Below, one piece after another: positions 1 to 7,383 of a stretch of 21,333 nt of DNA. Origin of the DNA: an uncultured Kiritimatiellota bacterium (GTDB taxonomy: Bacteria > Verrucomicrobiota > Kiritimatiellia > RFP12 > UBA1067); assembly GCA_934635045.1 (NCBI GenBank), contig CAKTZA010000066.1:1-21333 (forward strand), given 5' to 3'. Position 1 is the stretch's first letter. Each line of letters opens with the position of its first letter. The position numbers and the translations under genes are program-made. The notes beneath the pieces were generated by a model. That model was not told the origin of the DNA. It did not search any database and saw nothing but the letters and a program-made list of their open reading frames with translations.

Positions 1-68
1 CGCAAGCGAAAAACGCACGCGGGCTTGGGCGGAAACGCGATTTTCGAATTTTCAACTGGCAAACTCGG

Positions 69-77
69 GTTATACCA
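69..77 (-). promoter_or_regulatory. Extended -10 promoter for a gene off the left edge
   Basis: On the minus strand this reads TGG-TATAAC, the same extended -10 form seen before several genes in this window. It lies just behind the end of fmt and points out of the window. No ATG follows in the remaining 68 bases, so the gene it would serve is not visible. Bases 1-95 hold nothing else I can recognise. Confidence 0.35.
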
Positions 78-95
78 AAAACCGACTTCAGCGCG

Positions 96-1094
96 TCACG
101 CGGTCAGCAGACGGTCCTCGAACGGCTTCAGCGGACGCCCCCGCAGGAACGCGCCGCCGTCCATTGCGGACGAGCCCTCCGGCTTCACTTCCGTCAGCAG
201 CAGCGCCGTGTCGCCGCACTTGACGATCGGCCCCAGCCGGTCGAGCCCGATGACCGTCCCCGGCGCGGCGTCCGCCCCCTTTGCATCGGGAATGCGAACG
301 ATCTTCGCGCGCGTGATGACGAGGCGTCCCAATGTCCCCTTCTTGCGAAAGCGCGGCGGCAGGAACGTGTAGCACCCCGGCCACGGGTTGTAGGCGCGGA
401 CGCGCCGCTCGATCTCGATGACCGGGCGCGCCCAGTCCACGAGGCCATCCGTCTTCTTCAGCTTCTTGACGTAGGTCGCCGCCGCGGCGTCCTGCGGCAC
501 CTCCGGCGGCAGCGCATGGCGCGACATCAGCTTCAGGGCCTTCGCGAGCGCGACGCCACCGGCGATCGCGAGATCGTCCATCAGCGCGCCGCCCGTCGTG
601 TCGGGATAGATCGGCTCGAAGCTCTGGAGCATGATCGGCCCGTCGTCAAGGCCGACGCCCATCCGCATCACCGTCACGCCCGTCAGGCGGTCGCCCGCCT
701 CCAACGCGGCGACGACCGGCGCCGCACCGCGATACTTCGGCAACAGCGAGAAGTGGCAGTTGACGCACCCGCAGAGCGGCAGGTCGAGAAGCGGCTTCTT
801 CAGGATCTGCCCATAGGCGACGACGGCGATCACGTCGGGCTTCTTCGCGCGGATCCACGCCATCGGCTCGTCGTCGTTCACCCGTTCGGGCTTGATGACC
901 TCGGTCAGGCCCTGGCTCGCGGCAAACTTCGCGAGCGCACACGGCACAATCTCCTTCGCGCGCCCCGCCTTGCCGCGCCCAGCCGGACGGTCCGGCTGCG
1001 TGACGATGCCGACGACCTCCAGCTCGTCCTCGCGCAAGATGGCGTGAAGACACTCGGCCGAAGCCTCGGAAGAACCCATGAAAACGATTCGCAT
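96..1094 (-). CDS. fmt: Methionyl-tRNA formyltransferase
   Basis: Transfers a formyl group from 10-formyltetrahydrofolate to initiator Met-tRNA in the cytoplasm. The 332-residue length is close to the usual family length (about 310-330). The N-terminal Rossmann-like domain opens with MRIVFMGSSE and has the loop PDRPAGRG (about 34-41). The folate-binding and catalytic core is NCHFSLLPKYRGAAP, with N112 and H114, followed by GVGLDDG with D150; these match the catalytic Asn-His-Asp of the family. The residue after the catalytic His is Phe where the E. coli enzyme has Gly. A C-terminal tRNA-binding domain follows. The gene lies 33 nt behind the larA-like gene but has its own extended -10 only 8 nt before the ATG, so its mRNA is probably leaderless. 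No def gene is visible next to it. Confidence 0.95.
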   Translation of the reverse strand: MRIVFMGSSEASAECLHAILREDELEVVGIVTQPDRPAGRGKAGRAKEIVPCALAKFAASQGLTEVIKPERVNDDEPMAWIRAKKPDVIAVVAYGQILKKPLLDLPLCGCVNCHFSLLPKYRGAAPVVAALEAGDRLTGVTVMRMGVGLDDGPIMLQSFEPIYPDTTGGALMDDLAIAGGVALAKALKLMSRHALPPEVPQDAAAATYVKKLKKTDGLVDWARPVIEIERRVRAYNPWPGCYTFLPPRFRKKGTLGRLVITRAKIVRIPDAKGADAAPGTVIGLDRLGPIVKCGDTALLLTEVKPEGSSAMDGGAFLRGRPLKPFEDRLLTA

Positions 1095-1102
1095 GGGTAC
1101 GT

Positions 1103-1111
1103 ATTATACCA
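1103..1111 (-). promoter_or_regulatory. Extended -10 promoter of fmt, leaderless type
   Basis: The minus strand reads TGG-TATAAT, then 8 nt (ACGTACCC), then the fmt ATG. The transcript would start at or within about 2 nt of the start codon. No recognisable -35 stands 17 nt upstream, as expected if the extended -10 substitutes for it. Confidence 0.6.
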
Positions 1112-1127
1112 TAATCCCGTCCAGTGC

Positions 1128-2423
1128 CTATGCGGTGAACTTCTCGCGGTTGATCCAGAGGCCCAGCGCCGGGTTCGGAATGAAGTAGACCTCCTCGCCG
1201 TCCACCGTGTTGGAGCCGTATTCGAGTTTCGCCGGGTCGTACTTCCGCGCCATCTCGTCGTAGTCCGCCGCCTTGAAGCCGACGCTTTCGATCTCTTCCT
1301 TCGAGATGTCCTTCACGCAGTAGGTGATCGAGAAGCGTCCGTCGGACGACCCGTGGATGAGGTGCGCCGCCGCGCCCATGTTCGCCCGCAGATCCGCCGC
1401 GTCGTCGCGCCGGAAGACCTCCAGCGTGTGAAGCCGTCCCTTGTAGCCGTACTTGCGGATAAGCCCGTCGACCGTCTGGTCTTCGCCGAACTGGTGCACG
1501 GCCGGCGCGAGGATGATGAGCTCGCCGCCGTCCGCCATCGCCATGCGCGTACGGTAGATTGCCTTGTTGCCGAGCCACGTCGTCTTGAATTCGCTGCCGT
1601 CCAGGTAGACGACGCACTTCTTGAGGCCGTGCTCCACGTAGTCGACGTTCTTCACCTGCGCGAGCTTCACGGCTTCCGTCAGGCAGTTGCGGCCCTGCCC
1701 GATGAAGAGGCCGTGGCTGCGAATCTTCCCGCCCGGCGCCGTGTTGACCGTCAGCACCCAGAGAATCGGACGCTGCGCAACGTAATGCGTGAAGGCGTAG
1801 TCGAAGATCTGGCGGACAGGCGTGTGGTCGCGGCCCATCGCCTTCTCCATGCCGCAGACCGCGCCGATCATGTGCGACTTGTTGATCATGTCCGCCCCGC
1901 CGATGCCGACGAAGATGTTCTTCGCGTGGTTGGCCATGCCAATCACCTCATGCGGCACGACCTGTCCCGGCGAGACGATGAGGTCGTACTTCTCGTCCAT
2001 GAGCCGACGGTTCACCTCGACGTCGACCGGCTCCTTCCACAGGCCCTCGGTGATCTTCTCGATCTCGGCGGCAGGAACCTCGCCGAGTTTCACGACATCC
2101 GTGCGCCAGTTGTGGACGATCATCTTTTCATAGGGGATGTCGCCGAACATCGTCGCCCACTGCGACGCCGAGACCGGCACGTGCGTACCCAAGGCGGGCA
2201 GGACGTCCACGTTGGCGCCCTTCGCCGTCAGGAGGCGGTAGAAGACCTGCGTGATGAAGCCCGCGTTCGAGTGGTAGCGCGTGAAGTCCGGCGGAATCAC
2301 GAGCGCATTCCGCACGGGGCCCTTCTCGGCTTCCCACGCGGCGAGCGCCGCCTCCAGTTCCTGTGCGATTTCCGCGTTTGAAAGGCCCTCGGCCGTTTCG
2401 GCGATTCTGAACATGTCTTCCAT
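1128..2423 (-). CDS. LarA-like nickel-pincer racemase/epimerase family protein
   Basis: 431 residues, resembling the lactate racemase LarA superfamily (DUF2088), whose members racemise or epimerise 2-hydroxyacids using a lysine-bound nickel-pincer nucleotide. H81 lies in a GTH motif, H158 in PHEVIG, K168 in NHAKN and H184 in NKSHMIG. The 10- and 16-residue spacings between the last three equal those of L. plantarum LarA (H174, K184, H200), so the cofactor lysine, the nickel ligand and both acid-base histidines appear present. The substrate cannot be told from sequence, since the superfamily is diverse. No cofactor-synthesis genes (larB, larC, larE) are in the window. A start 12 codons further upstream is open but would lie upstream of and across the -10 box, so the ATG at 2423 is chosen. 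fmt follows after 33 nt. Confidence 0.8.
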   Translation of the reverse strand: MEDMFRIAETAEGLSNAEIAQELEAALAAWEAEKGPVRNALVIPPDFTRYHSNAGFITQVFYRLLTAKGANVDVLPALGTHVPVSASQWATMFGDIPYEKMIVHNWRTDVVKLGEVPAAEIEKITEGLWKEPVDVEVNRRLMDEKYDLIVSPGQVVPHEVIGMANHAKNIFVGIGGADMINKSHMIGAVCGMEKAMGRDHTPVRQIFDYAFTHYVAQRPILWVLTVNTAPGGKIRSHGLFIGQGRNCLTEAVKLAQVKNVDYVEHGLKKCVVYLDGSEFKTTWLGNKAIYRTRMAMADGGELIILAPAVHQFGEDQTVDGLIRKYGYKGRLHTLEVFRRDDAADLRANMGAAAHLIHGSSDGRFSITYCVKDISKEEIESVGFKAADYDEMARKYDPAKLEYGSNTVDGEEVYFIPNPALGLWINREKFTA

Positions 2424-2430
2424 GCCGCGT

Positions 2431-2439
2431 ATTATAGCA
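2431..2439 (-). promoter_or_regulatory. Extended -10 promoter of the larA-like gene, leaderless type
   Basis: The minus strand reads TGC-TATAAT, 7 nt (ACGCGGC), then ATG. There is no space for a Shine-Dalgarno between the expected transcription start and the ATG. This also fixes the start codon of the gene. Confidence 0.65.
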
Positions 2440-2525
2440 AATCCCGTCCTGCCAAGCACAAGACCACGCGGTTCTCGCGTTCTGGCAGAGCGGTTGCGCG
2501 CCGTGCGCGCGTCATCGGCGAAGGC

Positions 2526-3569
2526 TCAGAAGAACCACTTCGCGACAGCAAGCAGCCCCTGCTTCCACGGCACGCGGTGGCTCACGCCCGACTTGCCGGA
2601 AAACTCGGCGAGGTGCGCGACGTACCAGTCGTAGTTCCGCACGAGCGCCTGCTTGTTCGAATACTGCGGCTTGTAGTCGAGCAGCTTCTCCGCCTTCTCG
2701 ATCGACACGAACGAGTCCGTCGACGCCGTCTCGTAGACCCACGGATAGAGCGGCGAGAGGTGCAGCTTCTCCAGAATGCGCAGAATGAAGACGAGCGGCG
2801 CGACCGGCATGCCGCGAATCTTCTTGCCGTGCCCCGCGCGGTCGAGGACGGCCTGATAGTCCTCCTTCATCGTCGTGAAGTCCTTCGCGCCGATGTTGAA
2901 CGCGGTCGCGACGACCTCCTTCGGATACGTCATCGCGTGCCAAATCGCATGGTCGAGGTCATCGACGTCCATGAGCTGGTAGCGGTTCTCGCCCGACCCG
3001 ATCATCGGGAAGCCGTGCCCCGTGTACGCCCAGTCGTAGAAGAGCGCGAACACGCCGAGGCGTTCCGGGCCGATGAAGCTCTTCGGACGGATGATCGAGA
3101 CGCAGTAGCCGTCTTCAATCGCCGCGCGGCAGATGTTCTCGGCCTCGATCTTCGCGTGGCCGTACGGCCCGACGCCGACGAGCGGATCGGTCTCGACGAT
3201 CGGATGCTTCTTCGGCACGCCGTAGACCGCCGTCGAGGAAATCTGAATCATGCGGTCAAGCCTGAACTTGCGCGCGGCGTTCAGCACATTGCGGCAACCG
3301 TCCACTTCCGTCGTGCGGATGTCCTCCTCGCTGTACAGCGGCAGCGCCGCCGCGCAGTGGACGACGACATCGCACCCTTCCGTCACCTTCTCGACGGCCG
3401 CGACATCGCGCACATCGCCCAAGGTGAACTTGAGCCACGGCTCGCGCTTTTCGGGATAGTCGAAGTCGGCAATGTCCAAAACGCGAATTTCCTCCACGCC
3501 TTGCGCGCGGAGGAAACGGATGAGGTTGATGCCGAGAAAGCCCGAACCGCCCGTGACGAGGACCTTCAT
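2526..3569 (-). CDS. NAD-dependent epimerase/dehydratase, extended SDR family
   Basis: 347 residues with the extended short-chain dehydrogenase fold. The NAD-binding glycine motif GGSGFLG is at about residues 7-13, the acidic residue of LDIADFD follows beta-2, then HCAAALPLYSEED, the SST of the active-site strand, and YGHAK, which is the catalytic YxxxK. The family acts on nucleotide-sugars or on sterol- and flavonoid-type substrates; the C-terminal half (YETASTDSFVSIEKAEKLLDYKP...) resembles 3-beta-hydroxysteroid dehydrogenase-like or UDP-glucose 4-epimerase-like members, and the substrate is not determined. The start has a good Shine-Dalgarno (GGGAGG, 7 nt before ATG). It begins 12 nt after the secG stop, so the two genes share the secG promoter. 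Confidence 0.85.
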   Translation of the reverse strand: MKVLVTGGSGFLGINLIRFLRAQGVEEIRVLDIADFDYPEKREPWLKFTLGDVRDVAAVEKVTEGCDVVVHCAAALPLYSEEDIRTTEVDGCRNVLNAARKFRLDRMIQISSTAVYGVPKKHPIVETDPLVGVGPYGHAKIEAENICRAAIEDGYCVSIIRPKSFIGPERLGVFALFYDWAYTGHGFPMIGSGENRYQLMDVDDLDHAIWHAMTYPKEVVATAFNIGAKDFTTMKEDYQAVLDRAGHGKKIRGMPVAPLVFILRILEKLHLSPLYPWVYETASTDSFVSIEKAEKLLDYKPQYSNKQALVRNYDWYVAHLAEFSGKSGVSHRVPWKQGLLAVAKWFF

Positions 3570-3581
3570 CGCGCGCCTCCC

Positions 3582-3986
3582 TTACTTCGCCGCCGGAGCG
3601 GGCGCTTCAGGCGCCGCCGGAGCCACAGGCGCCGGGGCGGGCGTCGCCGCCGGAGCCGTCGGGAGTTCCGGCGCGGCCATCGGGAGCGCGGGGGCCGCCT
3701 GTTCGGCGGCGACCGGCTCGGCTTCGCGGGACATGAGCGAACGCGTGTGCGCCGTCGAGGTGAGGCGCGCGAGGACAAGCGTGTTCAGAAGGAAGACCGC
3801 GCCGAGAATCGCCGTCGTCTTGATGAGGACGTTCCCCGCGTCCGCACCGAGCGACGCCTCCAGCATGCCGCCGCCAATCGCGCCGCCAAGGCCGCCCTCT
3901 TTCGGCTTCTGGAGCATCACGACGAGCGCGAGCAGCAGACAGACGAGGACTTCGACGACATAGAGACAACCGATGAAAATGGACAT
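3582..3986 (-). CDS. secG: Protein-export translocase subunit SecG
   Basis: 134 residues. SecG is the small, non-essential subunit of the SecYEG channel in the inner membrane. The first helix (about residues 4-24, CLYVVEVLVCLLLALVVMLQ) is followed by the family's conserved loop with KPKEGGLGGAIGGG, and a second helix covers about 56-73. The usual protein is 75-110 residues; here an alanine/proline-rich tail of about 45 residues (PAPAPVAPAAPEAPAPAAK type) extends it, probably a disordered cytoplasmic or periplasmic extension. The Shine-Dalgarno is AGGAAAG before the ATG. It heads a two-gene operon with the SDR gene. Confidence 0.9.
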   Translation of the reverse strand: MSIFIGCLYVVEVLVCLLLALVVMLQKPKEGGLGGAIGGGMLEASLGADAGNVLIKTTAILGAVFLLNTLVLARLTSTAHTRSLMSREAEPVAAEQAAPALPMAAPELPTAPAATPAPAPVAPAAPEAPAPAAK

Positions 3987-4015
3987 TCTTCTTTCCTTTC
4001 TGAATTTGAGCGCGT

Positions 4016-4044
4016 ATTATACCGAAAAAACCGTGCCCTTTCAA
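4016..4044 (-). promoter_or_regulatory. Canonical sigma-70-type promoter of secG
   Basis: The minus strand reads TTGAAA (4039-4044), a 17-nt spacer, then TATAAT (4016-4021). The -10 is preceded by CGG, so it is not of the extended type. A leader of about 22 nt with a Shine-Dalgarno separates the expected start of transcription from the ATG, unlike the leaderless promoters elsewhere in the window. Confidence 0.7.
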
Positions 4045-4137
4045 CCGCGCCACCGCATCTCGGCCCGTCGGCCCGACATCTCGCGCGACGCCATTCCTTT
4101 CGGCGTTGTCACGCAGAGTTCTGCGAAGCGGCGGCGG

Positions 4138-5013
4138 TCAGAAGCTGTAGACCACCCCGGCGGAGACGACGAACGACGAGAAGTCGAGCTCCGCACCCGT
4201 CTGCCCAAGGCCCATGTCGCCCTTGTCGATCCACTCGTAGCCCACTTCCGCGAAGAGTCCGATGCTCTCCGTAAGAAAGGCCGACAGGCCGAGCGTGCCG
4301 CCGACGCCGAACAGGCACTTCGTGTCCGACGCGCTCACCCCGCCCGCGTCGAAGTCCACGTGCGCGAGGTTGCAGAGCGCCTGGAAGCGTCCGTAGGCCT
4401 CCAGTCCGTCGCAGACCCGCCACGTCGCCTGCGGCCCCAGGCCGATCTGGTAGAGATCGCTCCGCAGCCGCGCCGCGACCCCGACCGCCTCGCTCGCCAG
4501 CGTTTCGCTGACCGGCGTCGCGTCAGGAAGGAACGGCGGCGTGACCGGATCCGGCGGTATCGGGCCGCCGCTGAAGTAATAGAGATCCTTCCGGCGAAGA
4601 GTCAGCCCGGAAATCGCCGACTCCATCCGCCAGTAGGCGGCAAACGTCGCGGCAAGCCCAAGGGAGAAGTCCCCCGTCTCGAAGAGGTCGCGCGACAGGG
4701 TGGCCCTGAAGCCAAGCGGACTGTCCGTGTCGGATCCGCCCGTCACCGTCGTCGACTGCGTGCGCGCGTAGGCGTACTTCGTCATGGTCGGATCGTTCGG
4801 ATAGTCCGGATCCTGCACGACTTCGACGTCACCGGCGTCGAAGCTCGTCTTCGTGCCCGGATCCGGCTTGTCGTAGGTGGACTGCGTCGTGCCCGAAACA
4901 GAGCCCTTGACGCGCGCCCGCCAAGCCGGGCCAACCGTGAACTGCCAGGGAGCCGCCTCCGCAAGCGCACCCAGCGAAACCATTCCGATCGTCATCAGCA
5001 CAAGGTTCTTCAT
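4138..5013 (-). CDS. Outer-membrane beta-barrel protein, function unknown
   Basis: 291 residues. It has a signal peptide (MKNLVLMTIGMVSLGALAEAA, cleavage expected after about residue 21), no internal membrane helices and alternating polar/hydrophobic strands. The last residues are VVYSF with a terminal Phe, the usual signal for BAM-mediated insertion in the outer membrane. The mature start WQFTVGPAWRARVKGS and the glycine-rich strand pairs fit an 8-12-strand barrel (OmpA/OmpW-like size). Substrate or role cannot be named. The Shine-Dalgarno AAAGGAG stands 7 nt before ATG. An IS1380-type element begins 16 nt upstream of the ATG, so the original promoter is now about 1.85 kb away, and expression would need read-through from the transposase gene, which has the same orientation, or a promoter in the element's end. 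Confidence 0.75.
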   Translation of the reverse strand: MKNLVLMTIGMVSLGALAEAAPWQFTVGPAWRARVKGSVSGTTQSTYDKPDPGTKTSFDAGDVEVVQDPDYPNDPTMTKYAYARTQSTTVTGGSDTDSPLGFRATLSRDLFETGDFSLGLAATFAAYWRMESAISGLTLRRKDLYYFSGGPIPPDPVTPPFLPDATPVSETLASEAVGVAARLRSDLYQIGLGPQATWRVCDGLEAYGRFQALCNLAHVDFDAGGVSASDTKCLFGVGGTLGLSAFLTESIGLFAEVGYEWIDKGDMGLGQTGAELDFSSFVVSAGVVYSF

Positions 5014-5025
5014 ATCAAATCTCCT

Positions 5026-5049
5026 TTAACCTAAAAATCGCAGTTGAAG
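5026..5049. repeat. Left target duplication (TTAA) and left terminal inverted repeat of the IS
   Basis: TTAA at 5026-5029 is the target-site duplication. The 20-bp terminal repeat at 5030-5049 begins CCTAA and ends TCGCAGTTGAAG. It matches the right end (read inverted) at 17 of 20 positions; the only differences are three central bases (AAA against CTG). Confidence 0.85.
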
Positions 5050-5118
5050 TCAAGGGGGCGTCGCCTCGCCAGTTCCGGTTGGCGGGTTGAGGTGGCGTTT
5101 TCCCACGGTTCTTCCGGC

Positions 5119-6690
5119 TCAGCAGAGCGGAAGGGTCGCCTGCCGTCCGATGAGGGGCGGGAACAGCCTCCTGACGAGGCCGTATCTGCGCAGGGCGTAC
5201 GCGACGATCAGCTGGCGCCGCTCCTCAGGGGTCAACTGCGACGCAGACGACACCCTCGCGAGGAACGCGCTGATGGCGCGGTAGGCTTCGCGGGCCTTTC
5301 CGCCCGTGGCGGTGTAGATCGTGACGATGCCCTGCCGCGCGTGGCGCGTGATGCGGGCGATGCACGTCTGGAGCAGCGGCCGGGACGTGGCGGCCTCGCG
5401 GTGCGTCCCGTCCCCGCCGAGCCGCGTGAAGATGTTCCAGAGGTTCGCGGCGATGACCGACAGCCCGGCGAAGAGCGCGGTCTGGGCGAGGGAGTGCGCG
5501 GTGAAGCCGCCCCAGCCCCACTGGTTCTTCATCTCGTCGAAGACGTTCTCGCGGCCTACGGCTATTTCCGCTTCGCTCCAATCCGGGTCGCCGCGCCCGC
5601 GGCAGGGGGGCAGGACGTCCCGCGCGTCCATGTCGAGGTCGGTGACGAGCGCGTACCACTCGTAGCCGTCCGCGTAGGCCCCGTCCGACGCCTCCACGAG
5701 CTCCAGGCCGGGGATGGACAGCTGCGTGAACTTCCGCGTCGGCGGGCTCTTCCTCCTCTTCGGCATCGCCTCGGCGGGACGCCTTGCGAACACCATGCGC
5801 CGCGCCCTCGCCCACGAGTCGAGCCGGACGTCCCGCTCCGCGCACTGCCACCCGTCGGACGAGCCGCGCCACGCACCCGGCTCCGCGAGCAGGGCGAGGA
5901 ACTCGCCGCGCACCCCCTTCGTGCGCCTCGCCTTGAAGAGGTAGCGCACGTCCGCAGCCTCGCAGTCCCCTATCACCGACTCGTTCCCGAACGACACGTC
6001 CCCCCGCACGAGGCGCGGCTTGTTCACGGCCGAGACGAATGCGAGGTACTCCGCCAGCATGGAGCGCGAATGCGTCCCCGCAGTCTCGTTCCCGGGGTGC
6101 ACGACGACCGCGAGGGCCATGCGCAGCTCCGCGATGCACAGCGTGTGGTAGCAGTGGGACGGACGGCCCGGCTTCTGCGGACTGTAGCCCAGCTCCGCCC
6201 CCTCCTGGCACCCGTAGAGCGGCTTCACGGTCGGGTCGAGGTCGAGGACGTAGTCCTCCGCGACCACGTCCTGCAGGAGGCGCAGGTTCTCGCGCCAGAC
6301 CCACGGCAGCGCCTCTTCCGCCGGGATGGACGCGAAGTTCCGCCGCACCGAGTCGCACGACATGAACCGCCCGACGCCGAAGAGCTCCGCGGTGGCCGTG
6401 TCGCCGCGCAGGCGGTCGAAGTGCCTGAACCTCGTCGCCCCGTTGATCATGGACACCATGACGGTCGCAATCAGGTCCCGCACCTCCGGCGCGTTGTTGC
6501 TCGTGAGCCTCATCGGGCACGTCTCCACGAGGCGGTCGAGGAACCCGCCCGCCTTGGCGAACTGGCTCAGCAGCGCGGCGTGCGCGTTCACGCTCATCTG
6601 CGTCTCGTCGTCCCACTTCAGGGCGTAGTTCCCGCCGAGGGTCGAGATCGTCCGCGCACGGCCGTCCTGTTTTGTGGTATACTTTTCCAT
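5119..6690 (-). CDS. IS1380-family DDE transposase
   Basis: 523 residues, intact. Cuts and joins DNA at the element's inverted repeats. The first catalytic Asp lies in VLDLDPTV (D150 or D152), directly followed by the family block GCQEGAELGYSPQKPGRPSH (about 161-179). The second is in RGDVSFG (D231). The catalytic Glu is in the ENVFDEMKNQWGWGGFTAH block (about 381-398). Membership of transposase DDE group 1 (IS1380) follows from these blocks. The start at 6690 is preferred over one 24 codons upstream because AAGGAAG lies about 11 nt before it and the -10 box TATACT would fall inside the longer version. GC is high and like the neighbouring core genes, so there is no strong compositional sign of recent arrival. 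Confidence 0.9.
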   Translation of the reverse strand: MEKYTTKQDGRARTISTLGGNYALKWDDETQMSVNAHAALLSQFAKAGGFLDRLVETCPMRLTSNNAPEVRDLIATVMVSMINGATRFRHFDRLRGDTATAELFGVGRFMSCDSVRRNFASIPAEEALPWVWRENLRLLQDVVAEDYVLDLDPTVKPLYGCQEGAELGYSPQKPGRPSHCYHTLCIAELRMALAVVVHPGNETAGTHSRSMLAEYLAFVSAVNKPRLVRGDVSFGNESVIGDCEAADVRYLFKARRTKGVRGEFLALLAEPGAWRGSSDGWQCAERDVRLDSWARARRMVFARRPAEAMPKRRKSPPTRKFTQLSIPGLELVEASDGAYADGYEWYALVTDLDMDARDVLPPCRGRGDPDWSEAEIAVGRENVFDEMKNQWGWGGFTAHSLAQTALFAGLSVIAANLWNIFTRLGGDGTHREAATSRPLLQTCIARITRHARQGIVTIYTATGGKAREAYRAISAFLARVSSASQLTPEERRQLIVAYALRRYGLVRRLFPPLIGRQATLPLC

Positions 6691-6724
6691 GTCGTTCGTT
6701 CTTCCTTTCTTCTTGGTAGCTGAA

Positions 6725-6733
6725 AGTATAGCA
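6725..6733 (-). promoter_or_regulatory. Extended -10 promoter of the transposase
   Basis: The minus strand reads TGC-TATACT about 34 nt before the transposase ATG, with a purine-rich Shine-Dalgarno (AAGGAAG) in the leader. No convincing -35 is seen. Confidence 0.5.
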
Positions 6734-6840
6734 CGAACGACTTTTCCTTTGCATGGCGGCACCAGCGGCGGACATCCCGCCGAAACCGCGTTTCACCCAA
6801 GCGGTGAAGGCGTCGCACGCTCAAACCCCTGCAAATAAAG

Positions 6841-6868
6841 GTTGAAGCCGCCTTTTGGCGGCTTCAAC
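6841..6868. terminator. Perfect 12-bp hairpin at the IS right end, possible read-in terminator
   Basis: GTTGAAGCCGCC and GGCGGCTTCAAC form a perfect 12-bp stem with a TTTT loop (AAAA on the minus strand). The outer arm overlaps the right terminal repeat. On the minus strand the stem is followed by CTTTATTTG, a weak U-rich tail. It stands upstream of the transposase promoter, so it would stop transcripts that enter the element from outside. Confidence 0.5.
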
Positions 6869-6885
6869 TGCGACAGTTAGGTTAA
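6862..6885. repeat. Right terminal inverted repeat and TTAA target duplication of the IS
   Basis: 20-bp right end (6862-6881, ends CAGTTAGG) followed by TTAA (6882-6885), which repeats the TTAA at 5026-5029. Confidence 0.85.
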
Positions 6886-6942
6886 ATCTCTGCGCCCACT
6901 TTGCGCCCCCTGTGCGGCTAAGACTTGAAAACAAAGCACTGC

Positions 6943-7383
6943 TCAAATCCCCTTAAAGCGACCTTCTCTCACCGCAGACACTGAATGGGTACGCCCTTCA
7001 AGTTCTTCAAGTTGTTTCAGCGGCAGCGGCGGTGGCGTAGGCAAGGCATCCACAATCGGCTTAAGAAGGTCAAGAAGCGGTTTCAAGTCGTGCTGGATCG
7101 TATCCCACATCACGGAATAGTCAACATCGAAATACTCGTGTACGACAACATTTCGGAAACCGACCACATGTATCCACGGCACCTCGGAATGGCTGGCGCG
7201 GAATTCTGCGGTTACCCGATTCGCAGCTTCGCCGAGGACTGTGAAATAGTGTGTGACAGCCGCGCAATTTCGATCATCTGCTACAAACTGTTCATAGGAA
7301 AGCCCATCCGTAAACTTGAGAATCTTCGAGATGGCATCCCACATGTGCCGTAAGCGCTGACAGTTGCCGATTTCGCCCCTCAT
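6943..7383 (-). CDS. hepT: HepT-like HEPN RNase toxin (type VII toxin-antitoxin)
   Basis: 146 residues, all-alpha HEPN fold (DUF86). The catalytic motif RX4HXY is at residues 77-84 (R77, H82, Y84) within GFRNVVVHEYF. In the studied Shewanella pair this toxin cleaves RNA (tRNA is the reported target of relatives) and is silenced when MntA adds AMP groups to the motif's tyrosine; all three residues are present. The N-terminal stretch begins MRGEIGNCQRLRHMWDAISKILKF. After about residue 115 a proline-rich linker and a basic tail (to 146) extend it a little beyond the common length of 110-140. Its ATG overlaps the mntA stop as ATGA, so translation is coupled and the antitoxin is made first. It ends 57 nt from the TTAA of the IS. 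Confidence 0.85.
   Translation of the reverse strand: MRGEIGNCQRLRHMWDAISKILKFTDGLSYEQFVADDRNCAAVTHYFTVLGEAANRVTAEFRASHSEVPWIHVVGFRNVVVHEYFDVDYSVMWDTIQHDLKPLLDLLKPIVDALPTPPPLPLKQLEELEGRTHSVSAVREGRFKGI

Larger units (their letters stand above)
5030..6881 (-). mobile_element. Complete IS1380-family insertion sequence (1852 bp)
   Basis: The boundaries are set by 20-bp inverted repeats (5030-5049 and 6862-6881) flanked by identical TTAA. Its length, single transposase gene, CC-starting ends and 4-bp duplication fit the IS1380 family (about 1.5-2.0 kb). The transposase frame is intact and has its own promoter, and both ends are present, so it could be active. Joining the flanks with one TTAA restores a plain leader for the barrel-protein gene, in which the TTAA merges into its Shine-Dalgarno region (TTAAAGGAG). 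Confidence 0.88.

Noticed and set aside
516..2381. Long plus-strand frame of 621 codons opposite fmt and the larA-like gene
   Set aside because: It is arginine-, histidine- and valine-rich, the mirror of high-GC coding sequence on the other strand. The minus-strand genes have clear family motifs.
2488..2510. GC-rich inverted repeat (GCGCGC-ACG-GCGCGC) between the SDR and larA-like genes
   Set aside because: No T run follows on either strand, and such palindromes are common in GC-rich DNA.
5070..5098. Hairpin-like sequence after the transposase stop
   Set aside because: Only about 5 bp pair well and there is no U tract, so it is not supported as a terminator.
5119..6690. Transposase start at 6762 instead of 6690
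   Set aside because: The longer form would include the -10 box and the Shine-Dalgarno in its coding sequence, and its extra 24 residues resemble nothing in the family.
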